Part shown: piece after piece, positions 1 through 7,454 of the stretch | Position numbering within the stretch: the stretch's first letter is position 1 | Layout: every line of letters begins with the position of its first letter | Assembly: GCA_037446605.1 (NCBI GenBank) | Contig: JBBIIE010000093.1 | Span: 1-12,406 of the forward strand | Source: JANXAZ01 sp037446605 | GTDB lineage: Bacteria; Pseudomonadota; Alphaproteobacteria; Geminicoccales; Geminicoccaceae | DNA: 12,406 nt | Direction of reading: 5' to 3' | The notes under the pieces: model-generated | What the model saw: the letters and a program-made list of their open reading frames with translations, nothing else | What the model was told of the DNA's origin: nothing | Database searches by the model: none | Made by a program: the position numbers and the translations under genes

Positions 1-1337
1 CGGCCGGGCTCGCCGCGGCCGCGCGCGCCGGGCTCGCCGAGCGGCTGGCGCGCGAGGGTCACCGCTTCGTGGCGCAGGAGCCGGTGGCGCTCGCCACCAC
101 GCCGGCGCTCGACGGCGACCGCCTCGTCCCGGTGCCCTGGGCGGTGCGCTGCTTCGTGGCCTGGGGCGGCGAGGACTACAGGGTGCTGCCCGGCGGGCTC
201 GTCCGGCTCGCCGGGGCGCCGACCGTCGTCGGCCTGCCGAGCGGCTTCGGCAGCAAGGATCTGTGGATCGCCGCCGAGCATCCGGAGCCGCCGACGCCGA
301 GCCTCCTGCAGACGAGCCTGCGCGCCGTGCACCTGCGCCGGACCGGGCGCGACCTGCTCTCGCGCAGTGCGGACAACCTGTTCTGGCTCGGCCGCTACGC
401 CGAGCGGGCCGAGACCGGGATGCGGCTCGCGCGGAGCGTGCTCACCCGGCTGCGCGAGGACGGCCGGCCCGACGCCGATCCGGCGATGCTGCGCCGGCTG
501 CTCGATCTGGTGCTCGCCAAGGGCCCGCCGCCGGAGATGGAGGCACTCGACCAGCTCGTGGCCGTGCTGTTGCGCGAGCCGCGCGCCTTCGGGCTGCGCG
601 AGACGTTGGACCATGTGCACCGCACCGCCACGCTGGTGCGCGACCAGATCAGCCACGACGCCTGGCGGATGCTCAACGCGCTGCACACCGACCGGCGCTG
701 GCGGGCCTCCGACCGCGCGATGCTCGCCCGGCCGACCCTGGAGCTGCTCGACGACGGGATCCGGGCGCTCGCCGCCTTCAACGGCACCGAGGCCGAGAAC
801 ATGACCCGCAACTGGGCGTGGCGGTTCCTCGAGATGGGCCGGCGGATCGAGCGCGCCGTCCAGCTCGTCGAGCTGGTCGAGGCACTGGTCGTGGAGCGGG
901 AGGATCCCGAGCGCGACGGCGCCCTCCGCCTGCTGCTCGAGCTCGGCGACAGCTTCATGACCTACCGCTCGCGCTACCTGACGACCCCGCTCGTGGCGCC
1001 GGCGCTCGACCTCCTCCTGCTCGACGAGACCAACCCGCGCTCGGCCGCCTTCCAGCTCAAGGAGCTGGCCGAGCACTGCCGGCTCCTGCCGAGCGGGGGC
1101 CCGCACCGCACCCCCGAGCAGCGGCTGGTGCTGCGGCTGTTGACCTCGCTGCAGCTCGCCGAGGCGGTGGCGCTCGCCGAGCCCGATGCGACCGGCCGGC
1201 GGGCGGCGCTCGCCGGGCTCCTCGGCGAGCTCGCGGCCGGGCTGCCCGAGCTGTCGGACGTGATCGGCCGGACCTACTTCGCGCACGCCGAGGTCGCGGT
1301 CACCACGGTGGCGCTCCTGCGCCGGGAGGGCGCTTGA
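1..1337 (+). CDS. Circularly permuted ATP-grasp / alpha-E fusion protein (5' end outside window)
   Basis: Partial gene: the frame is open to the window edge (first full codon at base 3), so the GTG at 69 is not the true start. The first ~115 codons match the C-terminal end of the circularly permuted ATP-grasp family (DUF404/DUF407), with VAQEP and the YRVLPGGLVRLAG segment. From about base 360 the protein becomes an alpha-E domain (DUF403), recognised by SRSADNLFWLGRYAERAE followed by a long all-helical region to the stop. The ATP-grasp half is predicted to form amide (peptide-like) bonds; the product is not known, and the role of the helical alpha-E domain is unclear. These two domains occur either as separate neighbouring genes or fused, and typically beside a transglutaminase-like gene, as here. 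The last codons overlap the TTG start of that gene, so the two are probably translated together. The family assignment is firm; the biochemical role is inferred from published family predictions. Confidence 0.88.
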   Translation, partial: AGLAAAARAGLAERLAREGHRFVAQEPVALATTPALDGDRLVPVPWAVRCFVAWGGEDYRVLPGGLVRLAGAPTVVGLPSGFGSKDLWIAAEHPEPPTPSLLQTSLRAVHLRRTGRDLLSRSADNLFWLGRYAERAETGMRLARSVLTRLREDGRPDADPAMLRRLLDLVLAKGPPPEMEALDQLVAVLLREPRAFGLRETLDHVHRTATLVRDQISHDAWRMLNALHTDRRWRASDRAMLARPTLELLDDGIRALAAFNGTEAENMTRNWAWRFLEMGRRIERAVQLVELVEALVVEREDPERDGALRLLLELGDSFMTYRSRYLTTPLVAPALDLLLLDETNPRSAAFQLKELAEHCRLLPSGGPHRTPEQRLVLRLLTSLQLAEAVALAEPDATGRRAALAGLLGELAAGLPELSDVIGRTYFAHAEVAVTTVALLRREGA

Positions 1338-2209
1338 TCCACACGGTGAGCCACCGCACGACCTACAGCTACGCGGAGCCGGTCTCGATCTCGCACCATC
1401 TGCTGCACCTGGCGCCGCGCGGGACCGGCCGGCAGCGCTGCCGCGACTGGGCGCTCGAGGTCGACCCGGCGCCCTCGGTGCGGACCGACGACCGCGACTA
1501 TTTCGGCAACCCGGTGACCTTCCTGACCGTGCAGCAGAGCCACCGACGGCTCGTCCTGCACGCCTCGAGCTCGGTCGAGGTACAGCCGCCCGAGCTGCCC
1601 GATGCGGCCGCCACGCCCACCGTGGCGCAGGTCCGGGCGGCGCTCGCGCAGGCCCGCGGCGCCGACGCGCTGGCCGCGCTCGAGCAAAGCTTCCCCTCGC
1701 CCCATGTGCCCTTCGCGGAGGAGCTGCGCGCCTGGGCGGTGCCGCTGCTGGCGCCCGGCGAGCCCTTCCTGGCCGCCGCCCGGGCGCTCTGCGGCCGCAT
1801 CCACGCGGAGTTCCGCTACGACCCCGAGGCCACCAGCGTCGCCACGCCCGTGACCGAGGTGTTCCGGCTGCGGCGCGGGGTCTGCCAGGACTTCGCGCAT
1901 CTGGCGATCGCCTGCCTGCGCGCCTGCGGCCTGCCGGCCCGCTACGTCTCGGGCTACCTGCTCACCCGCCCGCGCGCGGGCGGCGAGCGGCTCGTGGGAG
2001 CCGACGCCTCGCACGCGTGGGTCGCGGTCTGGATCCCCGAGCTGGGCTGGGTCGACCTCGACCCGACCAACGACCTGGTCGTCGGCGAGGAGCACGTCAC
2101 GGTCGCCTGGGGGCGGGACTATGGCGACGTGGCGCCGGTGTCGGGCACGATCTTCGGCGGCGGCCGGCACGAGGTGACGGTGGCGGTCGACGTGCTGCCG
2201 GCGGGCTGA
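1334..2209 (+). CDS. Transglutaminase-like cysteine protease
   Basis: A 291-residue protein of the bacterial transglutaminase-like family, with the N-terminal beta domain (HRTTYSYAEPV near residues 7-17) followed by the papain-like core. The catalytic triad is visible: Cys184 in RRGVCQDFAH, His227 in ASHAWV, and Asp243 in DLDPTND. Members usually act as proteases or peptide-bond-modifying enzymes rather than true cross-linking transglutaminases; there is no signal peptide, so it is likely cytoplasmic. The start is taken as TTG at 1334, which gives the family-typical N-terminus (MIHTVSHRTTY), follows GGGAGGG at 1324-1330, and overlaps the stop of the preceding gene in a TTGA arrangement. GTG at 1346 is the alternative. 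The conserved pairing with CP-ATP-grasp/alpha-E proteins suggests it trims or hydrolyses the peptide-like bonds that the ligase forms; this is inference. Confidence 0.9.
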   Translation: MIHTVSHRTTYSYAEPVSISHHLLHLAPRGTGRQRCRDWALEVDPAPSVRTDDRDYFGNPVTFLTVQQSHRRLVLHASSSVEVQPPELPDAAATPTVAQVRAALAQARGADALAALEQSFPSPHVPFAEELRAWAVPLLAPGEPFLAAARALCGRIHAEFRYDPEATSVATPVTEVFRLRRGVCQDFAHLAIACLRACGLPARYVSGYLLTRPRAGGERLVGADASHAWVAVWIPELGWVDLDPTNDLVVGEEHVTVAWGRDYGDVAPVSGTIFGGGRHEVTVAVDVLPAG

Positions 2210-2219
2210 CCCGCCCGGC
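2197..2219. terminator. Possible hairpin between convergent genes
   Basis: An inverted repeat spans the stop of the transglutaminase gene. GGCGGG (2200-2205) pairs with CCCGCC (2210-2215) around a CTGA loop, and three more pairs are possible if C2216 is bulged. It lies in the 11-base gap between two convergent genes and could act in both directions. There is no T-tract on either side, so it is not a classical intrinsic terminator, and in such GC-rich DNA short hairpins are common by chance. Confidence 0.3.
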
Positions 2220-2220
2220 C

Positions 2221-2994
2221 TCAGCTCCCGGCCTTCAGCCGCGCGAGGCCCTCGGCCCAGGCGTTGCGCAGCACCGCGATGTCCATCCCGTAGCCCAGGA
2301 CCTTGAAGCCCTTGGCCCGCAGCTTCGCCAGATAGGCGAGGTCGCCGTCGAGCCCCCCGAGCGCCTTGCCGTGCCGGGTGGCCGCCGCCGCCAGCCGGTC
2401 GACCGCCGCCCAGAAGTCGGGATGCTGGAACTGGGCCGTGATCCCCATGTCGTTGGTCAGGTCGAAATGGCCGAGCCAGGCGACGTCGAAGCCGGGCGTG
2501 GCGCAAATCGCCTCGGCGTTCTCGATCCCCTGGCGGGTCTCGATCAGGCCGATCACGAGGTTCCTGCGGTTGGCCTCGGCCATGTAGGCGACCACGTCGT
2601 GCGCCCGGTAGCCGTCGTGCGCCATGCCGAAGGCGCAGCCGCGCTTGCCCTCCGGCCGGTAGCGCACCCACTCCACCAGATCGCGCGCCTGCTCCGGCGT
2701 CTCGAGCATCGGCACCATGATCCCCTGCGCGCCGGCATCCAGCACCGTCGCCACGGCGGCGTAGGACTTCTCGGGCACGCGCACGTAGACCTCGATCGGC
2801 AGGCCGCGGGCGCAGGCGATCATCGTCTTCAAGGTCTCGATGCCGACCCCGCTGTGCTCGGTGTCGAGGACCACGAAGTCGAACCCGGCGGCGGCCAGGA
2901 TCGCCGGCAGGCCGGGCGTGAAGAGCTCGAAGACCATGGTGCCGTAGACCGGCTCACCCCGCTGGATCCGCTCGCGCACGCAAGGCCGCTGCAT
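2221..2994 (-). CDS. HpcH/HpaI family aldolase
   Basis: A 257-residue class II (metal-dependent) pyruvate aldolase-type protein with the HpcH/HpaI/citrate lyase beta TIM-barrel fold. Family motifs occur in order: LDTEHSG with the catalytic-type His47, YVRVP with Arg72, GAQGIMVPMLET near 88-99, LIETRQGIENAEAI with metal ligand Glu152, and LGHFDLTNDMG with metal ligand Asp178. The length is normal for the family. Such enzymes reversibly cleave 2-keto-4-hydroxy acids to pyruvate (or oxaloacetate) and an aldehyde at the end of aromatic or sugar-acid breakdown; the substrate here cannot be read from sequence. The ATG at 2994 is chosen because GGAGG lies 5 bases upstream and the family N-terminus begins there; the open frame extends upstream to 3123 but that part is low-complexity Arg/Gly. 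It is divergent from the GMC gene, and the two may share control. Confidence 0.9.
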   Translation of the reverse strand: MQRPCVRERIQRGEPVYGTMVFELFTPGLPAILAAAGFDFVVLDTEHSGVGIETLKTMIACARGLPIEVYVRVPEKSYAAVATVLDAGAQGIMVPMLETPEQARDLVEWVRYRPEGKRGCAFGMAHDGYRAHDVVAYMAEANRRNLVIGLIETRQGIENAEAICATPGFDVAWLGHFDLTNDMGITAQFQHPDFWAAVDRLAAAATRHGKALGGLDGDLAYLAKLRAKGFKVLGYGMDIAVLRNAWAEGLARLKAGS

Positions 2995-3149
2995 GGTCCC
3001 CTCCCCGGCTCGGGCCGCACCGCCCCGACCGCTAGGCCCGCCCCGCCCGGCTGTCGAGCCCGCCCGGTGCCGGGCCCTCCCCGTGCGATCGCGCTTGAGT
3101 GGCGAGGGCGTCGGCCGGAGCATCGCGCCCGCAGCCGGAGGGCACGGGC
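2995..3149. promoter_or_regulatory. Divergent intergenic region
   Basis: This is the only intergenic stretch over 20 bases in the window. It separates the start of the minus-strand aldolase from the start of the plus-strand GMC gene, so promoters for both directions should lie here. No convincing -35/-10 pair or operator palindrome could be picked out in the C/G-rich sequence. The visible signals are the two ribosome binding sites: GGAGG read on the minus strand at 3000-3004, and GGAGG on the plus strand at 3137-3141. Confidence 0.4.
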
Positions 3150-4757
3150 GTGGCCGGGATCGAGGAGGCCGACTTCGTCGTCGTGGGTGCCGGGGCGGCG
3201 GGCTGCGTCCTCGCCGATCGGCTGAGCGCCGAGGCGGGCACCCGCGTGCTCCTGCTCGAGGCCGGCGGCTCGGATGCGCGGCTGTGGATCAAGGTCCCGG
3301 CCGGCTTCACCCGCACGCTCCACGACCCGCGCGTCAACTGGGGCTACCGCACCGCCCCGGGCCCGGCGATCGACGGTCGGGAGATCCCCTTCCCGCGCGG
3401 CCGGGTGGTGGGGGGCTCCTCCTCGATCAACGGCCATCTCTACGTGCGCGGCCAGGCGGCCGACTACGAGCCCTGGGCGCAGAAGGGCTGCCGGGGGTGG
3501 GGCTGGGACGACGTCCTGCCCTACTTCAAGCGCGCCGAGACGCGCGTGGGCGGCGATCCGGCGATGCGCGGCCGCTCGGGGCCTCTCAAGGTCGAGGATC
3601 TGCGCGAGACGCACCCCTTGGCCGAGCTCTTCTGCCGCTCGGCCGAGCGGCTCGGCCTCCCCCGCAATCCCGACTACAATGCCGGCGATCCCGAGGGCTG
3701 CTTCCTCTATCAGCAGCTCATGCACCGCGGCCGGCGCTGGAGCGCTGCCGATGCCTATCTCCGCCCGGCGCTGCGCCGACCCGGGCTCCGGCTGCTGACC
3801 GAGGCGCTGGTCGAGCGGGTCCTCCTGGAGGGCCGCCGGGCGGTGGGCGTGCGCTTCCGCCACCGGGGCGGCGTGCGCGAGGCGCGCGCGCGGCGTGCGG
3901 TGATCCTCTGCGGCGGGGCGATCAACAGCCCGCAGCTCCTGCAGCTCTCGGGCATCGGCGATCCCGCCTGGCTCGCCCCGCTCGGGATCGAGGTCCGCCA
4001 CGAGCTGCCCGGTGTCGGGCGCCACCTGCTCGACCACACGGGCGTGCGGCTCGCCTTCCGCATCCGCGGGATGCGCACCTTCAACGAGCGCTCGCACTGG
4101 CCCGCCCTCGCCCTCGAGGTGCTGCGCTACGCGGCGACCCGCCGCGGCCTGTTGGCCGTCGTCCCCTCGCAGGCCGGTGCGGCGTTCCGCACCCGCCCCG
4201 AGCTCGCCACGCCCGACGTGATGCTCTACTTCGCGCCCGGCAGCTTCATCGGCGGTCGGGTGGGTGCCACGGTGCTGGAGCGCGAGCCGGGGGCTTCCTG
4301 CGTGGTCATGCAGAACCGGCCGGAGAGCCGCGGTCACGTGCGGATCATCTCGCCCGATCCGACCACCGCCCCCGAGATCCAGCCCAACTACCTGGCCGAC
4401 CCGATCGACCAGGCGACGGTCGTGGCCGGGCTGCGCTTCGTGCGCCGGCTGTTCGCGACCCCGCCGCTCGCCGACCATGTCGTGGCCGAGACCTTCCCGG
4501 GCCCGCAGGCCACGAGCGACGCCGACCTCCTGGCGCACGCCCGGGCGACGCTCGGCACCACCTACCACCCGACGAGCACCTGCCGGATGGGCGTGGACGA
4601 GCTCGCGGTGGTCGACCCCGGGCTCCGCGTGCGCGGCCTCGAGGGGCTGTTCGTGATCGACGCCTCGGTGTTCCCGACGATGATCTCCGGCAACACCTAC
4701 GCCGCCACCAACATGGTGGCCGAGAAGGGCGCCGACCTCGTGATCGGCCGAGGCTGA
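3150..4757 (+). CDS. GMC family FAD-dependent alcohol dehydrogenase/oxidase
   Basis: A 535-residue glucose-methanol-choline oxidoreductase. The N-terminal FAD-binding motif VVGAGAAG lies at 11-18 and is followed by LLLEAGG. The GMC signature RGRVVGGSSSINGHLYVRG is present, and the C-terminal domain carries the catalytic pair His473 (TTYHPTSTCRMG) and Asn515 (MISGNTYAATN). A His/Asn pair is the arrangement known from choline oxidase. It oxidises an alcohol to an aldehyde or ketone and passes electrons to oxygen or a quinone; the substrate is not deducible. The length is normal and there is no secretion signal. GTG at 3150 is chosen because GGAGG precedes it by 8 bases and the FAD motif then begins at the usual distance; an upstream GTG at 3099 would add 17 residues. 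It probably forms an operon with the FAD oxidoreductase gene 5 bases downstream. Confidence 0.92.
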   Translation: MAGIEEADFVVVGAGAAGCVLADRLSAEAGTRVLLLEAGGSDARLWIKVPAGFTRTLHDPRVNWGYRTAPGPAIDGREIPFPRGRVVGGSSSINGHLYVRGQAADYEPWAQKGCRGWGWDDVLPYFKRAETRVGGDPAMRGRSGPLKVEDLRETHPLAELFCRSAERLGLPRNPDYNAGDPEGCFLYQQLMHRGRRWSAADAYLRPALRRPGLRLLTEALVERVLLEGRRAVGVRFRHRGGVREARARRAVILCGGAINSPQLLQLSGIGDPAWLAPLGIEVRHELPGVGRHLLDHTGVRLAFRIRGMRTFNERSHWPALALEVLRYAATRRGLLAVVPSQAGAAFRTRPELATPDVMLYFAPGSFIGGRVGATVLEREPGASCVVMQNRPESRGHVRIISPDPTTAPEIQPNYLADPIDQATVVAGLRFVRRLFATPPLADHVVAETFPGPQATSDADLLAHARATLGTTYHPTSTCRMGVDELAVVDPGLRVRGLEGLFVIDASVFPTMISGNTYAATNMVAEKGADLVIGRG

Positions 4758-4762
4758 GACCG

Positions 4763-5815
4763 GTGCAGGTCCTCGTCCTCGGTGCCGGGGTGATCGGCGC
4801 GGCCACGGCCTTTTTCCTCGCGCGCGCCGGCGCCGAGGTCGTGATCGTGGAAGGCACCGAACCGGCCTGCGCCGCCTCCGGTAAGGCGGGCGGACTCCTG
4901 GCGCTCGATTGGTGCGACGGCCTCGCCCGCGGGGCCCTGTCGCGCCGGAGTTTCGCCCTCCACGCCGAGCTCGCCCGCGAGGCCGGTGAGGCGGTCGGCT
5001 TTCGGCCGGTCGAAACGCTGCTCGTGGCCACAAGCGGCGAGGGTGCGCCCGCCCCCTGGCTCGGCGCGGGGTTCCGGATCCTCGAGCGGCTCGGGGAACC
5101 GACCACGACCGCCCTCGTCGATCCGGCCCGGCTCACCCGCTGGCTCGTCGATCGGGCGATCGGCGCGGGCGCGCGGCTCGTGATCGGCACGCCCGAGCGT
5201 CTCGAGCCCGCGGGCTCGGGCTGGCGGCTCCACGTCGCCGGCACGACGCTCGACGCCGAGGCGGTCGTCCTCGCCCTTGGTCCCTGGAGCGAGACGGCGC
5301 GACGCTGGGTGCCGTTGCCGCCGGTCCGCTCGCTGCTCGGCCACAGCCTCCGCTTCGAGCTCGAGGAGCCGCTCCCACCGACCGTCCTCTTCGTCCGGCT
5401 GGATCCGGCCCGCCACGGGCTCGACGAGCTCGAGATCTACCCCCGCGCCGACGGCAGCGTCGTCGTCGCCGGGCTCTCGCGGCCCGCCCGTCCGCCCGCC
5501 GAGCCGACCGCGGTCCGCCCCGATCCGGGTGCAGCGGAGCGGCTCGCGGCCGCCGCCCGGGCGGTCCTGCCGGCGCTTTCCCGGGCCCGCCGGGTCGAGC
5601 CGCGCGCCTGCCTCAGGCCCGTGAGCGCCGACGGCACGCCGCTCTTGGGGCCGCTTCCCGGCCGCCCCGGCCTCTGGCTCGCCACCGGCCACGGGCCCTG
5701 GGGGATCCTCGAAGGCCCGGCCACGGGCGAGCTCCTGGCCGATCTCGTCCTCGGCCGCGCGCCGAAGCTCGATCCGCGCCCCTTCGACCCGGCCCGGCCG
5801 ACGGCCCGGATCTGA
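4763..5815 (+). CDS. DAO-family FAD-dependent oxidoreductase
   Basis: A 350-residue protein with an N-terminal Rossmann motif (LVLGAGVIGAATAFFLARAG, G7-G12 region, followed by VVIVE) and the D-amino acid oxidase fold (PF01266). The segment AASGKAGGLLALDWCDG near residues 30-50 and the C-terminal GHGPWGILEGPATG (309-322) resemble the subgroup that includes yeast Tda3-like and FOXRED1-like proteins; this subgroup is assigned from memory of motifs, with moderate confidence. It likely oxidises an amine or imino acid, giving imine and H2O2 or reducing another acceptor. The GTG at 4763 starts directly at the Rossmann strand, with GAGG at 4750-4753; the open frame upstream is the GMC gene read in another frame. 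It lies 5 bases after the GMC stop, so co-translation is likely. Its stop codon lies within an inverted repeat shared with the convergent operon. Confidence 0.87.
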   Translation: MQVLVLGAGVIGAATAFFLARAGAEVVIVEGTEPACAASGKAGGLLALDWCDGLARGALSRRSFALHAELAREAGEAVGFRPVETLLVATSGEGAPAPWLGAGFRILERLGEPTTTALVDPARLTRWLVDRAIGAGARLVIGTPERLEPAGSGWRLHVAGTTLDAEAVVLALGPWSETARRWVPLPPVRSLLGHSLRFELEEPLPPTVLFVRLDPARHGLDELEIYPRADGSVVVAGLSRPARPPAEPTAVRPDPGAAERLAAAARAVLPALSRARRVEPRACLRPVSADGTPLLGPLPGRPGLWLATGHGPWGILEGPATGELLADLVLGRAPKLDPRPFDPARPTARI

Positions 5816-5828
5816 GCCCCGGGCTCAG
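5812..5828. terminator. Shared inverted repeat holding both stop codons of convergent genes
   Basis: CTGAGCCC (5812-5819) and GGGCTCAG (5821-5828) are perfect 8-base arms around one C; a realistic hairpin has a 6-base stem (CTGAGC/GCTCAG) and a 5-base loop. The plus-strand TGA (5813-5815) lies in the left arm and the minus-strand TGA (5825-5827) in the right arm, so the same palindrome ends both operons. There is no T-run on either side, so it may act as a weak bidirectional terminator or a 3'-end stabiliser. Confidence 0.45.
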
Positions 5829-7441
5829 CCGCCCAGGGCCCGGATCACCGCATCCGTGGTCGTGACCGCCGCGACGTTGCGCATCGCATAGTCGATCGAG
5901 GCCCGGTGCCAATCGGCGTTCATGGTCGAGCAGGCATCTTCCGGCACGACGATCACGTAGCCCTTGTCGGCACCGGTCCGCGCCGTGTGCTCGATCGACA
6001 TGTTCGTCCAGGCACCCGTGTCGATCAGGATGTCGCGGCCGAGCGCCTTCAAGACGATCTCGAGCTTGGTCCCCTCCCAGGCGCTCATCCGCATCTTCTC
6101 GACGACGAGATCGCCGGGCTGCGGCTCGAGCCCCTTGACCGGCGCCACCCCCCAGGTCCCGCGCACCAGGCCCTTCGATTCGACGAGCCCTTCGAAGAGC
6201 GGGCAGTTCAAGGTGACACCCGGCGCTCCGGGCTCGACCACGAACCAGATGTGGATGACGGGAACCCCCACGCGCCGGCAATGCTCGGCGAGCCGGGCGA
6301 TGTTGGCGATCGCGTTCTGCTCCTTGCAATGCTGCGGCGAGCCGGAGGCGGCGAAGGCCCCGCCCTCCATGACGACGTCGTTCTGCATGTCCTGGATCAA
6401 GAGGGCGCAGCGCGCGGGGTCGAGCCGGAAGCCCTCGACCGCCTCGATCGCCCGGGCGGGCTCGCGGGCGCCACCCGAGCTCGTGCGGCTCGAAGCGGCC
6501 CGGCCGGCCGTGCTCCCGGCCGAAGCGCTCGCCGCCCGCATGTAGGGCTCGCGCCGCGGGCCGACCTTGGTGCGTACCGCATAGAGCGAGCGGCTCGCGG
6601 TCAAGAAGAGCGTGCGCCAGTCCTCGCCGCCCCAGGCGAGGTTGGCGACGAGCTCGGGCACCCGGAGCGTGGCGACGTGCCGGCCCTCGCGGTCGAAGAT
6701 CCACACCCCGCCCGGGCCCGTGCACCAGACGTTGCCGCGCTCGTCGCACTTCATCCCGTCGGGTACCCCGGGCTCGAGCTCGGAGCGGATGCCGGACGCG
6801 AAGATCCGTCCCGCACCGAGCGAGCCGTCGGGCTTGACCTCGAAGGCGCGGATCAGCGCCTGGACCGTGTCGTTGACGTAGAGGATCTTCTCGTCGGGCG
6901 AGAAGCAGAGCCCGTTCGGCTGATCGAAGAGGTAGCGCTCGACCAGGAGCTGCGGCGGCCCACCCTGCGGCGGCAGCCGGTAGACCCCCTGGAAGCCGAG
7001 CTCGCGCGGCCGTTCGACCCCGTAGACCGGCATCCGCCCGTACCAGGGATCGGAGAAGTGGATCGAGCCGTCCGAGCGGACGCAGACGTCGTTCGGGCTG
7101 TTGAGCTCCTTGCCCTCGAAATGGCTAGCCAGCACCTCGCGCCGCCCGTCCCGCGTGAAGCGGACGAGCGAGGAGGTCGCGTGCTCGCAGGCCAAGAGAT
7201 TCAATTGCGCGTCGTAGGTGAGGCCGTTCGCCTTGTTCGAGGGCCGCATCACCTCCTCGATGCCGACCCCGGGCGTCCAGCGGCGGCGGACGTCGGCCGG
7301 CATGTCGGAGAAGAGGAGATGGTGCTCGACCGGGTGCCAGACCGGCCCCTCGGTGAAGGTGAAGCCCGTGGCGAGCTGCTCGACCGGTGAGTCGGGATCG
7401 ATGAGCTCGCGCCCCTCGGGCCGGAGGATCTCGTGCGCCAC
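5825..7441 (-). CDS. SMP-30/gluconolactonase–isochorismatase-like fusion protein
   Basis: A single 538-residue frame with two enzyme domains. Residues ~20-295 form an SMP-30/gluconolactonase/LRE beta-propeller, with likely metal ligands Glu31 (FTEGPVW), Asn117 (SPNDV), Asn176 (QPNGL) and Asp228 (VPDGM). Residues ~301-335 are a Ser/Ala/Gly/Arg-rich linker. Residues ~338-538 are an isochorismatase-like hydrolase with Asp351 (LIQDMQND) and Lys449 (VVEKMRMSAW). The usual nucleophile cysteine of TNVCVE is Ser482 (TNMSIEHTAR). No stop codon separates the domains, and the only internal ATG (6541, residue 301) has no Shine-Dalgarno sequence, so this looks like a real fusion. The first domain should hydrolyse a lactone. 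The second might cleave an amide, ester or vinyl ether, or be non-hydrolytic. The GTG start at 7441 has GAGGGGG 6 bases upstream, overlapping the stop of the preceding gene; it is the last gene of the minus-strand operon. Confidence 0.88.
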   Translation of the reverse strand: MAHEILRPEGRELIDPDSPVEQLATGFTFTEGPVWHPVEHHLLFSDMPADVRRRWTPGVGIEEVMRPSNKANGLTYDAQLNLLACEHATSSLVRFTRDGRREVLASHFEGKELNSPNDVCVRSDGSIHFSDPWYGRMPVYGVERPRELGFQGVYRLPPQGGPPQLLVERYLFDQPNGLCFSPDEKILYVNDTVQALIRAFEVKPDGSLGAGRIFASGIRSELEPGVPDGMKCDERGNVWCTGPGGVWIFDREGRHVATLRVPELVANLAWGGEDWRTLFLTASRSLYAVRTKVGPRREPYMRAASASAGSTAGRAASSRTSSGGAREPARAIEAVEGFRLDPARCALLIQDMQNDVVMEGGAFAASGSPQHCKEQNAIANIARLAEHCRRVGVPVIHIWFVVEPGAPGVTLNCPLFEGLVESKGLVRGTWGVAPVKGLEPQPGDLVVEKMRMSAWEGTKLEIVLKALGRDILIDTGAWTNMSIEHTARTGADKGYVIVVPEDACSTMNADWHRASIDYAMRNVAAVTTTDAVIRALGG

Positions 7442-7447
7442 GGGCCG

Positions 7448-7454
7448 CCCCCTC
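7448..7454 (-). promoter_or_regulatory. Ribosome binding site of the fusion gene
   Basis: On the minus strand GAGGGGG lies 6 bases before the GTG at 7441 and overlaps the stop of the lactonase-like gene. It fixes the start of the fusion protein and suggests coupled translation. Confidence 0.6.

Noticed and set aside
1274..2671. A 465-residue minus-strand frame across the transglutaminase gene and aldolase 3' end
   Set aside because: Low-complexity composition; it overlaps two well-supported genes and has no recognisable motifs.
2993..4762. Long N-terminal extension of the DAO-family gene in the same open frame
   Set aside because: The extension is the GMC gene read out of frame; the FAD-binding fold begins right at GTG 4763.
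2829..5033. A 734-residue open frame on the minus strand opposite the GMC gene
   Set aside because: Its translation is Arg/Gly/Ala/His-rich with no domain, while the opposite strand encodes a complete GMC enzyme. Long antisense frames are expected at this GC content.
5803..5846. A 10-base direct repeat (GGCCCGGATC) at 5803 and 5837 flanking the convergent stops
   Set aside because: Both copies are within coding sequence and the motif is short for such GC-rich DNA; there is no sign of a mobile element or attachment site.
6541..6541. ATG inside the fusion gene as a separate start for the isochorismatase-like domain
   Set aside because: No purine-rich ribosome binding site precedes it and there is no stop codon ending the first domain, so independent translation is not supported.
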